The translations under genes and the position numbers were made by a program. From an uncultured Bacteroidales bacterium (lineage in GTDB: Bacteria > Bacteroidota > Bacteroidia > Bacteroidales > F082): a stretch of 64,000 nt of DNA. The notes below the pieces were generated by a model, which did no database searches, was not told the origin of the DNA, and worked only from the letters and a program-made list of their open reading frames with translations. Positions within the stretch are counted from its first letter, which is position 1; each line of letters begins with the position of its first letter. The stretch spans positions 1 to 64,000 of the forward strand of contig CAMJHP010000002.1 in the NCBI GenBank assembly GCA_946405575.1. Direction: 5' to 3'. Shown here piece by piece: positions 51,894-62,206 of this stretch.

Positions 51894-54104
51894 CTACTCA
51901 ATCACTTCCCAATGTCCACCCTTATCAGGTCCAACACGACGGATAACCCCTTGTTCTTTCAGCCTTTTGATATTTTTGTCAACACCTCTTGTTGTCATGC
52001 CGAGACGGTCGGCAATTTCTGAAATCGTGATACTGGGTGATACAGAAATGAGCTCCAAAATCTTCTGCGAACTTTTCAACGAACTTTTCAACGAACTTTT
52101 ATTTTCCATTTCTTCGGAATTGTCTGGATTTTTATCCTTCGTTCGCTGTAAATCCATATCCAACTGGTTTTCTTGTTCAACATTTGGGGTTGCACACAAC
52201 CCTTCAGCTATCCTCAAAACATACGCAGATATATTTTCGTCCACCCCCAACTTCTCCTGTAGGCTCTCGTTCTGCTTCCTGATGGCCGAATATGATACGT
52301 TTTTAAGTGCCGCAATTTCACTTTCGCTCAATCCCAATAGATGCAGATGGCACAATGCTAAATATCCATGTTTTAAATTCGGGCATTGGCTCAATAGCAC
52401 ATGGTCAAAACCGTTATAGTGCTTTGCCACAGCCTCTCTGAGCCGTTCCAATTCCTCGTCTTTAAGGGCAATACCAAGCTCGTGTGCAACAGCACGAGTA
52501 GTAATTTGTTTGCTTTTCGCTTTGTTGAGAATAGCCTCGCATATTGGTTCTTTCAAGAAAGCCATACGCCGCTGCTCCGCATCATTGCGTTGCTGGTTCA
52601 AGGCCTTTTCCAACACATTTACATGCGCTTCTCTTTCCTGTAGGTTTTGCTGCAAAGTCTCCTGTTTCTTTTGATAAGCCAAACGCTCGGTTTCTAATTC
52701 CTTCTCATGTTTCTTCTCGGTTTCTTCCAATGTCTTGTCAGCCTCTGCTTGCCATAGCCTCAGTTCCTTCTCGTGTTCTTTCTCCGTCTCTCCCAGCACC
52801 CTGTCAGCTTCATCTTGTTGCTCCTTCAAAAGCTGCTTGCTTTTTAGTTTAGCCACAACAATAATGGCCAATGTAACAAAAACTGCAATGGGCACTATTA
52901 TTTCAACCAATTTTCTGATAGATTCTTCTCGTGCTTTTTCAGCCCCTTTTTTCTGTTTTTGGTTCATGTATGCCTTGAACAGTTCTTCAAGTTTTGAAAC
53001 CATAGCTTTGTTTTCGGCAACAGACTCATTTTGAAATGCTATATTACGTAAACATTCATGTGATTTTTCGTAATATCCTAAATGGTCGTAAATAACACGC
53101 AATTGTTCAGCAGCCTCAATGCGCAAACTCTCATCTACCTTGTTGTTTAATAGGGGTTCTAAATAGAACAAGGCCGAATCATACATTCTTTCTTCATAAT
53201 ACACAGATCCTATAGTCAAGAATCGAGTTAAACGCTCACTCTCATCTTCAGCTTGCATAAGGGCCGTCCTTAAAGTCTCTAACGATAGTTTCATATCTGC
53301 CCCGACTTGATAGTCACAAAGTGCCTTACTTGATATAATATCCCTATAGACCAAATTATCAGTACTCTTTAATTCTTCTAATGCAAGTCCATAATACCAC
53401 TTCGCTTTATCCACATCATCCATCTTATCATATTGTTTCCCCAAATAATACAGATTGTTGGAAATAGCTTCGGAAGAAGTCGGTTCAATTCTACAGAACA
53501 TCAAAGCTCTTTCTCCACAGACGATGGCAGGATCCATCATAAACTGTTCTGAGAAAAGCTCCGTAAGACGGTTGTAGGTGTAAGTCATAAAAATGGCTTT
53601 TTTGCCTGTCAGTGCTTTATCCTCATAATGCCCTTCCATTATTTCCAATGCCTTTAGATATTCTGCACAGGCTTGTACCATATTCCCATCTTCATAAAAC
53701 CCGACACCATTTATATAATGCACTCGTGCATCTAAGAACACATTTTGTTTTTGTTGAGAAACAACTCGTGTGTTCGCGGTCAAGGAATCAAAATATACTA
53801 CAGCCTCCAGCAAGTCCTCCCTGTTGGTCTGCTCACAGTCGTTTTTATACAACAACTCAGAAATCAACACTTGGCAATAATGTTCGTCGTATGTATCAAG
53901 TTCTTTCGCTTCAGGGCTAACAACGAACTCCTGCAACAACACAAAAGCACTATCGGCCCGCCGCCACATCAGTGAGTCAATCCCAGCCAATGCTGCATGA
54001 GCACTACTCCCATGTCCTTCTGGCCGTTGTGCCCTCTCTCCACTACAATAGGGAAAAAGCAGTAGCGCCAATACTATACCTATGACATTCAAGCACTTGT
54101 TCAT
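51894..54104 (-). CDS. Membrane TPR sensor with two HTH segments, regulon B regulator
   Basis: 736 aa, paralog of 21548-23845 over its length. Signal or lipobox region 1-20 (LFPYC), TPR-like repeats, one membrane helix (EIIVPIAVFVTLAIIVVAKL), coiled coil, first HTH-like block (GLSESEIAALKNVSYSAIRKQNESL, nearly as in regulon A) and a winged-HTH end (ITISEIADRLGMTTRGVDKNIKRLKEQGVIRRVG) that has diverged more than the first. The shared first block may recognise the shared operator and the different last block may give specificity; this is inference. A 4-residue repeat KSSL lies in the linker. It has its own -7 box at 54130-54138. Confidence 0.8.
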   Translation of the reverse strand: MNKCLNVIGIVLALLLFPYCSGERAQRPEGHGSSAHAALAGIDSLMWRRADSAFVLLQEFVVSPEAKELDTYDEHYCQVLISELLYKNDCEQTNREDLLEAVVYFDSLTANTRVVSQQKQNVFLDARVHYINGVGFYEDGNMVQACAEYLKALEIMEGHYEDKALTGKKAIFMTYTYNRLTELFSEQFMMDPAIVCGERALMFCRIEPTSSEAISNNLYYLGKQYDKMDDVDKAKWYYGLALEELKSTDNLVYRDIISSKALCDYQVGADMKLSLETLRTALMQAEDESERLTRFLTIGSVYYEERMYDSALFYLEPLLNNKVDESLRIEAAEQLRVIYDHLGYYEKSHECLRNIAFQNESVAENKAMVSKLEELFKAYMNQKQKKGAEKAREESIRKLVEIIVPIAVFVTLAIIVVAKLKSKQLLKEQQDEADRVLGETEKEHEKELRLWQAEADKTLEETEKKHEKELETERLAYQKKQETLQQNLQEREAHVNVLEKALNQQRNDAEQRRMAFLKEPICEAILNKAKSKQITTRAVAHELGIALKDEELERLREAVAKHYNGFDHVLLSQCPNLKHGYLALCHLHLLGLSESEIAALKNVSYSAIRKQNESLQEKLGVDENISAYVLRIAEGLCATPNVEQENQLDMDLQRTKDKNPDNSEEMENKSSLKSSLKSSQKILELISVSPSITISEIADRLGMTTRGVDKNIKRLKEQGVIRRVGPDKGGHWEVIE
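52068..52101. repeat. 12-base tandem repeat in the regulon B regulator linker
   Basis: CGAACTTTTCAA occurs twice and then for 9 more bases (52068, 52080, 52092). It encodes KSSL repeats at the same place in the protein as the unrelated 12-base repeat of regulon A. Confidence 0.8.
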
Positions 54105-54129
54105 TTCGCTCTCTCAACAAATTCGCGTT

Positions 54130-54138
54130 GCAAATGTA
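54130..54138 (-). promoter_or_regulatory. -7 element of the regulon B regulator
   Basis: TACATTTGC on the minus strand, 25 bp before the ATG at 54104. A TTTA stands about 20 bp further upstream in place of TTTG. Confidence 0.5.
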
Positions 54139-54167
54139 CAATAATTATTCATCAACCTAAACCTGTC

Positions 54168-54824
54168 TTATCTCCTCCCTTCATAATCCCCTTCACTCCA
54201 CCATCGGAGAGGCCTCGCCGGATGTTCCTCGTCCACCTTGCGAAACGTCGAACTTTGATGAAGGTCTTTTCGTCCGGTGCCTTCAGTATCCGTAATGACA
54301 AGGCATTTCATCTCATACCCTTTATTGAGGATACTGAAACTCACATAGCCGTTCAGTATGGCTTCAGGCAAGTCGCCCACCTTCTCAAAGACCACCTTAC
54401 GCACTTCTTCAGGAACCGTTATCAGATACTCGCCGTAGGGGTTTTCTTCAGCTTTCTTCAATGTGTACTTTGCCCCTTCCACGATTGTCTTTCCATTGAA
54501 GTCCACACCGAGTTTGTTTCCACGCTCAAAACGGAGCACCATGCACCAATACACCTTACAAGACAGGTTGCCGATGGAACAGTAGGTATGAAGCCATTGC
54601 CAGGATCCTATCAAACTATCCGGATGAAAAGCTTCATATTTTGGGTTTTGTTCACAATAACCTTCATCGAGCGTTGATGTGTCGATGGAAGCGAATGTGT
54701 TGGCCTCATTCTTCTTTTGTGAGGAAAACCTATTATGGCTTCCTTCATGGCATCCCGCCAGCAGCAGGGCGGCCAAAGCCGCCACTGCTACTGCGAGAAT
54801 CAAATAATACGGTATTCTTCTCAT
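54168..54824 (-). CDS. Lipoprotein of unknown function
   Basis: 218 aa. Lipobox LLLAGC (Cys25). Residues 35-70 resemble the 72-aa lipoprotein at 38728-38946. The rest has SLIGSWQWLHTYC, LGVDFNGKTIVEGAKYTLKKAEENPYGEYLITVPEEVRKVVF, a lipocalin-like strand order (compare 'GxW' near its start), and the end AEEHPARPLRWWSEGDYEGRR-like DEEHPARPLRWW. It is 3 bases after the choice-of-anchor gene, so they are one operon. A lipocalin-like fold is a guess. Confidence 0.68.
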   Translation of the reverse strand: MRRIPYYLILAVAVAALAALLLAGCHEGSHNRFSSQKKNEANTFASIDTSTLDEGYCEQNPKYEAFHPDSLIGSWQWLHTYCSIGNLSCKVYWCMVLRFERGNKLGVDFNGKTIVEGAKYTLKKAEENPYGEYLITVPEEVRKVVFEKVGDLPEAILNGYVSFSILNKGYEMKCLVITDTEGTGRKDLHQSSTFRKVDEEHPARPLRWWSEGDYEGRR

Positions 54825-54827
54825 GGC

Positions 54828-55631
54828 TTATCTGATTACAGTTATACGTTTCGTGTAGGAAAGATTTTCTACATCCATAATGCGCAGAAGGTAAACCCCT
54901 TCCGCCAATCCCTCAACATCAATCTCATTCGTCCCACGCACACATTTCACCATCTGCCCTGAAGTATTGTAAACCTTTACTTCAACAGCCTCCATGCCTC
55001 CAACAACAACCCTGTCCCTTGCCGGATTGGGATAAACGCCAATGCTTTCAGCTTCTTCTTCGACCCCATCATACGAACCTTCAATAAAAATGTCATCAAT
55101 ACAGATGGCGGAATATCCTGTGCTGCTGAAGTGACGGAAAGCAATATAGACCTCCTGACCGGCATAATTGGAAATGTCAACTGTATACCGATACCAATTG
55201 CCTTGACGTTTTCCCTCGCATTTGGCCATCAAAGTCCATTCACGAAAGTTGGCAAAAGCCAACGGGTCGTCATTGACAGTAGTGGAGATGGCCACCGCAA
55301 AATGTTCCGCACTGCTGTACTCATCCAAAGCGCAGGCATAGAAGCTGAGAATGGGATATTGTGAATTTAAGGATATTTGTGGTGAGACGAGATAGTTGTC
55401 AGGTGTCAAAGGGTTGCCAGTGGTAGGGTCCACTGAAAACGATAGTAACACTCCATCGGAACCCAAGTGTCCCAATCCGTTGGCAGACTGCCGTTGCCAG
55501 TTGTGGCCATCGCCGTCGGCATCAATAGTGGTCCAGCCTTGAAGGGTGCCGTCTTCAAAGTCGAACGAGATTTGCGCTTGCATCGCTCCGCATACCAGAA
55601 ATGCGGCAAGAATAAATGATAGTTTCTTCAT
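54828..55631 (-). CDS. Cleaved-adhesin-domain T9SS protein
   Basis: 267 aa. Signal peptide 1-19 (GAMQAQ). The domain ISFDFEDGTLQGWTTIDADGDGHNWQ...YLVSPQISL...YACALDEYSSAEHFAVAISTT...WYRYTVDISNYAGQEVYIAFRHFSSTGYSAICIDDIFI is the choice-of-anchor J/cleaved adhesin fold known from gingipains and HagA. A T9SS sorting domain follows (GVYPNPARDRVVVGGMEA...AEGVYLLRIMD). It should be a small surface or secreted binding protein. It lies 48 bases after the gene upstream. Confidence 0.85.
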   Translation of the reverse strand: MKKLSFILAAFLVCGAMQAQISFDFEDGTLQGWTTIDADGDGHNWQRQSANGLGHLGSDGVLLSFSVDPTTGNPLTPDNYLVSPQISLNSQYPILSFYACALDEYSSAEHFAVAISTTVNDDPLAFANFREWTLMAKCEGKRQGNWYRYTVDISNYAGQEVYIAFRHFSSTGYSAICIDDIFIEGSYDGVEEEAESIGVYPNPARDRVVVGGMEAVEVKVYNTSGQMVKCVRGTNEIDVEGLAEGVYLLRIMDVENLSYTKRITVIR

Positions 55632-55679
55632 AGTTTATTCTGTTTTAATGATTTGTCGTTTGCAAAGTTACACATTGGT

Positions 55680-57389
55680 TCATTCCCTCAGCACTTTCCG
55701 TGTGAGGCACACTTCCGCATTGCGGATCCTCAGCATGTATATCCCTTTGGGCAAGTCGCCCATCTCCATCCAACCGCCCATGCCGCTGAAGGTCTTTGTG
55801 GCCACCACCTGGCCGCTCATGTTGATGAGTTCCATTTCCGTGGCCTCGGCCTCGTTGGGCAGCAGCACGCAAACCGTGTTGTTCGTCGGGTTGGGATAAA
55901 CCTCCACCGCAGCCTCTTCTTTTGGCATGGGCCGTTCCGGCACCTGCAATGTGGTGTAGTCCACCGTGTCGGTGATGTGGAGAATCCAATAATCCCAATT
56001 CATGACAGTAGGGGTTGGGGTGTAAGAGAATGCGCAGTTAGAACAGCTCACATCTCCGCTGGAGCCGTTTGGGGGACATATCAGCTCGCCCACGATGGTA
56101 TATTCCCTATCGTTGTGTTGGATGACCTCCCTAAATCTTGTATAGCCCCCATTCTTACCTAAGCAGCGTTCCCAAAGAAGATTGCCATTGGCATCAATGC
56201 GAAACACCCATCCCACGCCATCGTTAAGATCTCCCAAATTTAGGTGCGCCGCACTGGCCACATCACCATTATTGGATTGCGTTGTTCCAAACGCCATGAA
56301 GCCGCCATCTTCCAAAGGAAACACTCTCGTCATACCTTCGTGGGAGCTTCCACCATAGCACTTGCTCCAAACGACATTGCGGTCTAAATCCAAGCGCAAC
56401 AGCCAAATGTCGTCGCATGGAAAACCTCCTCCGTAATGTCCAGGATGCCATCCTGCACCTTGCAAATTGCCGTCCGTGCAGTTTGCAGTCCCCATGCCGA
56501 TATAACCGTCTTCAAGGTCAATAAACCTCCATATTCCAGCCTCTTTTCCCGCTCCATAATTGCATCCATAACATTCCTGCCATTCTATTCCTCCGACGGA
56601 ATCCAGTTTGATGAACGTGGCATTGCTGTTCATGGGAGGATCATAACATGGGGCAAGATTTCCGTATGGCCCCAAAGTGTTATTGTACATAGAGACATAA
56701 TAACCGCCTTTGTCGCTTCTGTCAACCCTATCCAAAAAATCCGCCCCTTCTGTTCCAAGAGTGGTTTCCCATGTCATGTTCCCCAGACTATCCATTGCCA
56801 CCATCCAACCATCCACGCCGCCATAATGGTGGCTGATGTCACACCCTCCAGAAGTATAGTTCGCGAAAGCAAGCACACCGCCGTCATAAGTCAATTCCCC
56901 ACCGCCTGGTTCGAAATAATACTCGTGTTCGTTGCCAAAACAACTGCTCCAAATCTCCTCTCCGTCGGAATTGATTTTGATCACTCTCAGATTGCGCCTA
57001 ACATATCCGCAAATGTCACACGCCGCTCCTCCGACCAAATAATACTCTTTTTTTTCACTGTTTTCAACCTTCAGGATGTCTTTGATTCCTAAATCATAGC
57101 ACCAACTGTCAATGAGTTCGTAATCGTAGTTGATTTTCACAACCCAAGCATGGTCGTTGCCAGGAACATTGCTGCAATATTCGGGCACCAGCCCCGTGCC
57201 GCTGCCTGGTTTGTTGGAAGTGCCCGCAAGCAATATGAAGTCATCTTCCATGATGATTCCTCTCCCTCGCACGAGGTCTTCGTCATATCCCCCAAAGCAT
57301 TGCTGCTTGTCAATACGGATTTGGGCAAAGGAGAGGGAGGGTGCTATTAATGCTAATAAAATGAATGACAACCGTGTTGTTAGTTTCAT
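55680..57389 (-). CDS. T9SS-exported propeller-like protein
   Basis: 569 aa. Signal peptide 1-22 (SLSFAQ). Repeated blocks of the type GGxxxDxx-x-WVxKxNxxGxxxWxxxxG (VIKINSDGEEIWSSCFGNEHEYY, MVAMDSLGNMTWETTLGTEGADF, FIKLDSVGGIEWQECYGCNYG, LLRLDLDRNVVWSKCYGGSSHEG, VFRIDANGNLLWERCLGKNGG) give a beta-propeller. The sorting domain is EVYPNPTNNTVCVLLPNEA...KGIYMLRIRNAEVCLTRKVLRE. Surface or secreted; role unknown. Confidence 0.82.
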   Translation of the reverse strand: MKLTTRLSFILLALIAPSLSFAQIRIDKQQCFGGYDEDLVRGRGIIMEDDFILLAGTSNKPGSGTGLVPEYCSNVPGNDHAWVVKINYDYELIDSWCYDLGIKDILKVENSEKKEYYLVGGAACDICGYVRRNLRVIKINSDGEEIWSSCFGNEHEYYFEPGGGELTYDGGVLAFANYTSGGCDISHHYGGVDGWMVAMDSLGNMTWETTLGTEGADFLDRVDRSDKGGYYVSMYNNTLGPYGNLAPCYDPPMNSNATFIKLDSVGGIEWQECYGCNYGAGKEAGIWRFIDLEDGYIGMGTANCTDGNLQGAGWHPGHYGGGFPCDDIWLLRLDLDRNVVWSKCYGGSSHEGMTRVFPLEDGGFMAFGTTQSNNGDVASAAHLNLGDLNDGVGWVFRIDANGNLLWERCLGKNGGYTRFREVIQHNDREYTIVGELICPPNGSSGDVSCSNCAFSYTPTPTVMNWDYWILHITDTVDYTTLQVPERPMPKEEAAVEVYPNPTNNTVCVLLPNEAEATEMELINMSGQVVATKTFSGMGGWMEMGDLPKGIYMLRIRNAEVCLTRKVLRE

Positions 57390-57451
57390 GGCCTGTTCTG
57401 TTTTTGCAAGGGGAGAAGCACCATAAAGGCCTTCTCCCCTTTACTACAATT

Positions 57452-60400
57452 TTATTTTGTTATCACAAGTTTGCCAGTATACAACAGCCCTGTACAACTC
57501 ACGACATAGACATATACTCCATCAGGCAAGTGGCTCAGGTCAATTACTCGTTGACCTTGATTGCCGTTCAATTCCACATTTTGAACCTCAATGCCAAATG
57601 TATTGATTAAAGAGAATGATGCTTTAGTAACTTTGTTTGGCAAGGTGAAATCAATAGCCATCCAAGTTGTGGCTGGATTTGGTGAAACATTAACGGTAAA
57701 TCCTAATGCTTCGTTTAAGTCTTTAGCGACAAAAATTCCTCTCCCTCCGTCACTAATATCATTATGCAAGACCAGTTGCGGACAGTTCACCATAGCTGGG
57801 CCTCCATTGGCTTCAATGATGTTTTCGGCCATGACTTGGGCAATGCCTACACCAAAGGTGGCTAAACTATCTACCATGGCGGTTTCTGATTCTGTCAATT
57901 CAAATACGGTTCGGTGCTGATGGTAAAGCGTGTCATTGAGAGTTAAGAGTTGCATATATCCATTGTGCTCGTTCAAGGCTGCGCCTGTCAACCCATATAA
58001 CGAAGGCAACAAATTGGCCAAGGCAAAAGCGGTGCTTTCGTTACCTTCTTCCATGTAAGAGGTGATGATCTGACGGTCAGCGTTTATATCCTTCAAGTTG
58101 CTTAACCAACAACGTAATTCGGCACGATTCATCACAGAATCATTTAGGATACTACGGATGATGTCGTTGGCGGCGTCTCTGTACTCATGTTCGTAAGAAG
58201 CTATCCTCGATTCCAATATACTTTTGTAAGTGTTGGTACTTTTGACCAATTCCTTCAAAGTACTCATTAAGTATTCAGGCAAAGTCTCTTGGCTTTCCAA
58301 ATAATTCAACAAGGTGTCTCGTCTCAATTCTTCGGGATTAGCGGCAAAAATCTCAAACATCACCGAGGCAGAGAATACATCTGGCTTATCAGATACTGTT
58401 TTCATTACATTTGAAGAAACAAAAGGAGAATAACCAAGCAATTGACTCCTTAGCGTCCACATATCGTCTGGTGTTGCAGCGGTTATATCATTTATCACAC
58501 CACTCGTATTACCCCCATCGATGTAACTTTCATAGAGGATTTTTGTACCAATGTAGTTGTTGTATGCGTTATAGTAGTCCATTTCGCGTTGTTGCCTTTC
58601 TTCTGGTGAAAGCACAAGGTCTTGTCCTGCAACATAATTGTCAGGACATTCGTTTTCTGGCGCTGTGTCAAGATCAATATTATAAGAACGAGTTAAAACT
58701 TGATTGGGATCGGTTTCATATTCGTAATAAGTTATTTGATAGTGAGCCCCATTGTAAAATTGGTATATTGCATCTGAACTGAACTGGTTGCCTGCAGCTT
58801 CTGTCGGATTACCCTGTGTAAATTGAATGCCATAATTATAATTCTCATTATCAAAAGGAATAAAAAAGTCATATTTATTATGAGTACATATATTACACTT
58901 ATATTCCAAGCCGTGACCATTTGGTGTACTAATCGATGAGCGGTTTTCCATATCCGAATAATTAGCACAAGTCATATCTGTAAAATTGTTACGATAGATT
59001 TTATTTATTCCACGAGAATTAATAATCACTGTACCAAAGCTTTCAGTATTGTTTAATTGGGAAAAGGTTCCGTTAAAGACGTTATCTTCAATCTCAAAAG
59101 TAGACGTATTGTCAAGATAAATACCAGCACTACAAGTCCTCGTATTATCTGTAATAAATGTGGAATGCAAAACAGTTGGGAAAACCGAGAAATTAGTCCG
59201 GATTCCGAAATTATTTCTGTTAAACCATGAATTATCTACATTGAAAGCATTATGACCATTCCCATCGTTTATGGCATTAATACCCATATAAAAGCCACTA
59301 AAGCGACTAAGTATTAGGTTTTCATTAGGACAAGGAAGCGTGATATTACTCGGACAATAGCCCAACACGGAGAAATTCGCATTAAAAGAGAAAATAGCAG
59401 CGTTATCAGGAGCACACAATTCTGCTGGACAATCCTGCAAATAGAAGATACATCCTTTAAACTTTATTCCATTTACTTTTGCCATTACAACATGGTGGTG
59501 AAACACTTCGCCTTCCTTCGGATAGCCTTTGTCAATAGCAAAACAACAATTATCAAAATGGGCATTGTATAAATGCACATCCTCAGTGATTGGATTGACA
59601 TTTTGGAAATACAAAGCGCGAACCGCCATACCATTGTTACTGAAATTGGCGTCCTTAGCATGGACAATACCACCGGTGGTATTGAAATTGATCCCATCCC
59701 AAAGATCCAAGGCGACACGGGCGCAACTGATTCCAGCATTGTTCCTCATTACGACCCGTCCCTGGATATATGCCCCATGAATCAAGCCTTGGTATCCTTC
59801 AGCCCCCGTGCCGTATACCCTGACACCCTGCCATTGATGTTCGGGTATGCCGCAAAATAGTGTACCTCCATCAATAACCAACGTCCCTCCAGGCAACACT
59901 TTAACCTTGTTACGCGGACAAAACGCAACATCACATGTAATGGTTAATGTTGCGTTTGGATGGATGATAACATCACACCATGTTGCAAAACTTAGGTTCC
60001 ATGTTGTATCTGAAATAATATGGACTTCACAATCTGGGCCATATACGGGAATGTATTTCTGTGCTGGGATGTGGTTGTAACAAGTTGCCGTGGCGGTAAT
60101 ATAACCTACCGTCATGGGAAAAATGCTGTCGAAAACAGCTGTTGCGTATCCTTGTGCATCAACAGGCACATCCAAGATCTTGAAGACATCATTTTCACTA
60201 TATAAAGTAACGCGACAAATCCTATCCGAATAAGGTGTTTTAAATCCAGTCACCACAACTTCAACACTACTCCTAACCTCTTTATCCAAATAATCAGGGA
60301 CAACTGTCATGCTCAGTCTATTGGGCACATCTGTCCACATTTGGCATTCAGGGTCGCCAATAAGGTTGTGAGCCATAGCATGATAAGTATAATCTTTAGT

Positions 60401-62206
60401 ATCGCTGGTTTCATATTTAGATTCGGATTCGGTGATACCAATGTGGGAATAGTGTAGATTGTTTTCCGAAGCTAAGCCAAAAAGATAAGAAAAATTATTT
60501 AATAGATAATCCGTTGGATCTGACCAACTCTTTCCTGTATATCCAAGGAATGCAACACCTCCATAAGTGCCACCCATAACGCAACTTTCTCCAAAATTAC
60601 GAACTTCATTACTTGATTTTGTCAATTCAAAGGGACATGAAGAACTACTTATTCCATACATAATAAAAGGTAGTTTCCCATTACGCAAATTATCAAGACC
60701 ATTTCCATTTTCGTCAGAACCAACAAAGTCATAATTGTCTTCTGCCATAAGATAGCTATAGACACTGCCTTGTTTAACTTCAATACCACTGCCTTGCGTA
60801 TTGGTTTTCCCATTTATATTTAACGATACTACAAAACCATATCCTCTATCATTGATTCTATTAATAATATCATAGCCATGAGGATAATACGAGTGTTCAT
60901 CTTCTTGCATATAATCAAAAAGAAAACAAGGAAGCAAGGGAGGAACGGTACTTTGCAACTGATTAAAGCGCCCAAGGGTCATTAACGCTCTTTCTAAGTA
61001 GGAAAGATTACCACTCCCAGGATCTTTTTCATATTGCAATAGTTTTGTTGTCCAACTTGTTATCTCTGTAGAATTTGTGCATAGCAATCTTCCTACAAAA
61101 ATATCCGCTTGTTTTCTTGGGTCGTCACATACAAAATCAAGATCGCCATAATATCCATCATGGTCTACATTCCAGTTTCCATGCAATTCAGAAAAGTACA
61201 TATCTGTGGAAACTTCATCATATATTGTATATTTTCCTCCTTTTCTAATGGGCATCACCGTGGCATCACCAACAAGTAAAGCAAAAGCAGTTCCCAATAT
61301 GTGGGCATCATGAAGATATTGGCGAAGACTACCTGCATCATCCACGATAGCATCATTGGGCCAGATACAGTCACCACCTGGATAGGCATCCAAAATGTCT
61401 TCAATAGCAACAACACCCGTCCGATACCCTTTTTGGTTTTTCCATGTCACAAAATCATGTAAGGACTCTATTAAGTTTAGTGGAGCCACCACTACATATT
61501 CATACACAGGAAGATTTGTGCTCGTATTTCCCAATTCCTCGACAATGGTAGGAGCGATTCGGAAAGTAGGAATCACTTCTGGATTATCCACCATGTGATA
61601 TAAAATGGAATCATAGAGATTCTGCGTTGTTTGCAACCGTTGAATCTGAGTTACCCCACCTAGCAGCCCGTTGGCATAAGTCACCGTAATGGTAACAGAA
61701 GTAATCAGTTTTAATAGCCCTGTTTTGGGATAATATTCAAACGGACAGAGCCCAACGGAAACAATATTGTTGTTGCCGTCAAAATAGTCCTGTCTCCATC
61801 CTATGATGGGTTGGGCAGGAAAAGCATTGCTGGATTGGTACACGAGCAAATCAGGAGTAGCAAACACTTGGCCTGTCGCATCGTATGTAGGAGCTGGATA
61901 AACATTATGATTCAATTGAAAACTTTGTGTCACGATGTTTGAACAAACAATATTGGTGACTTCCTTCCCAAAAGGAATCATCAGCTGCAAGGTACGCAAA
62001 GGCAGTTGTGGTTTCCCTGCATCAGAAGTATTTCCTATTACACCTGAAAGTAACACTTGTGAATAAGTGTTCCCGTCTGGTGCGGAAACAGATTCAAACG
62101 ACAAGTTGTTGCCGTTAAAAGTGGCCGTATAGGTCACTTGTCCTTGGGCAACTATGGCAATCGCCATAATTCCCAACATCATCATGAAAGTAAATAGCTT
62201 TTTCAT
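57452..62206 (-). CDS. Gingipain-family (C25-like) T9SS protein with missing His
   Basis: 1,584 aa. Signal peptide 1-22. An N-terminal C25 propeptide-like part (about 30-190) is followed by a C25-like domain: VYEYVVVAPLNLIESLHDFVTWKNQKGYRTGVV (234-266), FALLVGDATVMPI (308-320), ADIFVGRLLC (367-376). The Cys region MYGISSSSCPFELT keeps Cys524 and is followed by GGTYGGVAFLGYTG. Where the catalytic GHG should be, the sequence reads SLNINGKTNTQG (461-472), with no His. A large right-handed beta-helix-like part with Asn-rich turns (about 770-1180), a helical part and a T9SS domain (SPNPATTWMAIDF...PDGVYVYVV) follow. Probably inactive as a protease, or changed in mechanism. Confidence 0.75.
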   Translation of the reverse strand: MKKLFTFMMMLGIMAIAIVAQGQVTYTATFNGNNLSFESVSAPDGNTYSQVLLSGVIGNTSDAGKPQLPLRTLQLMIPFGKEVTNIVCSNIVTQSFQLNHNVYPAPTYDATGQVFATPDLLVYQSSNAFPAQPIIGWRQDYFDGNNNIVSVGLCPFEYYPKTGLLKLITSVTITVTYANGLLGGVTQIQRLQTTQNLYDSILYHMVDNPEVIPTFRIAPTIVEELGNTSTNLPVYEYVVVAPLNLIESLHDFVTWKNQKGYRTGVVAIEDILDAYPGGDCIWPNDAIVDDAGSLRQYLHDAHILGTAFALLVGDATVMPIRKGGKYTIYDEVSTDMYFSELHGNWNVDHDGYYGDLDFVCDDPRKQADIFVGRLLCTNSTEITSWTTKLLQYEKDPGSGNLSYLERALMTLGRFNQLQSTVPPLLPCFLFDYMQEDEHSYYPHGYDIINRINDRGYGFVVSLNINGKTNTQGSGIEVKQGSVYSYLMAEDNYDFVGSDENGNGLDNLRNGKLPFIMYGISSSSCPFELTKSSNEVRNFGESCVMGGTYGGVAFLGYTGKSWSDPTDYLLNNFSYLFGLASENNLHYSHIGITESESKYETSDTKDYTYHAMAHNLIGDPECQMWTDVPNRLSMTVVPDYLDKEVRSSVEVVVTGFKTPYSDRICRVTLYSENDVFKILDVPVDAQGYATAVFDSIFPMTVGYITATATCYNHIPAQKYIPVYGPDCEVHIISDTTWNLSFATWCDVIIHPNATLTITCDVAFCPRNKVKVLPGGTLVIDGGTLFCGIPEHQWQGVRVYGTGAEGYQGLIHGAYIQGRVVMRNNAGISCARVALDLWDGINFNTTGGIVHAKDANFSNNGMAVRALYFQNVNPITEDVHLYNAHFDNCCFAIDKGYPKEGEVFHHHVVMAKVNGIKFKGCIFYLQDCPAELCAPDNAAIFSFNANFSVLGYCPSNITLPCPNENLILSRFSGFYMGINAINDGNGHNAFNVDNSWFNRNNFGIRTNFSVFPTVLHSTFITDNTRTCSAGIYLDNTSTFEIEDNVFNGTFSQLNNTESFGTVIINSRGINKIYRNNFTDMTCANYSDMENRSSISTPNGHGLEYKCNICTHNKYDFFIPFDNENYNYGIQFTQGNPTEAAGNQFSSDAIYQFYNGAHYQITYYEYETDPNQVLTRSYNIDLDTAPENECPDNYVAGQDLVLSPEERQQREMDYYNAYNNYIGTKILYESYIDGGNTSGVINDITAATPDDMWTLRSQLLGYSPFVSSNVMKTVSDKPDVFSASVMFEIFAANPEELRRDTLLNYLESQETLPEYLMSTLKELVKSTNTYKSILESRIASYEHEYRDAANDIIRSILNDSVMNRAELRCWLSNLKDINADRQIITSYMEEGNESTAFALANLLPSLYGLTGAALNEHNGYMQLLTLNDTLYHQHRTVFELTESETAMVDSLATFGVGIAQVMAENIIEANGGPAMVNCPQLVLHNDISDGGRGIFVAKDLNEALGFTVNVSPNPATTWMAIDFTLPNKVTKASFSLINTFGIEVQNVELNGNQGQRVIDLSHLPDGVYVYVVSCTGLLYTGKLVITK

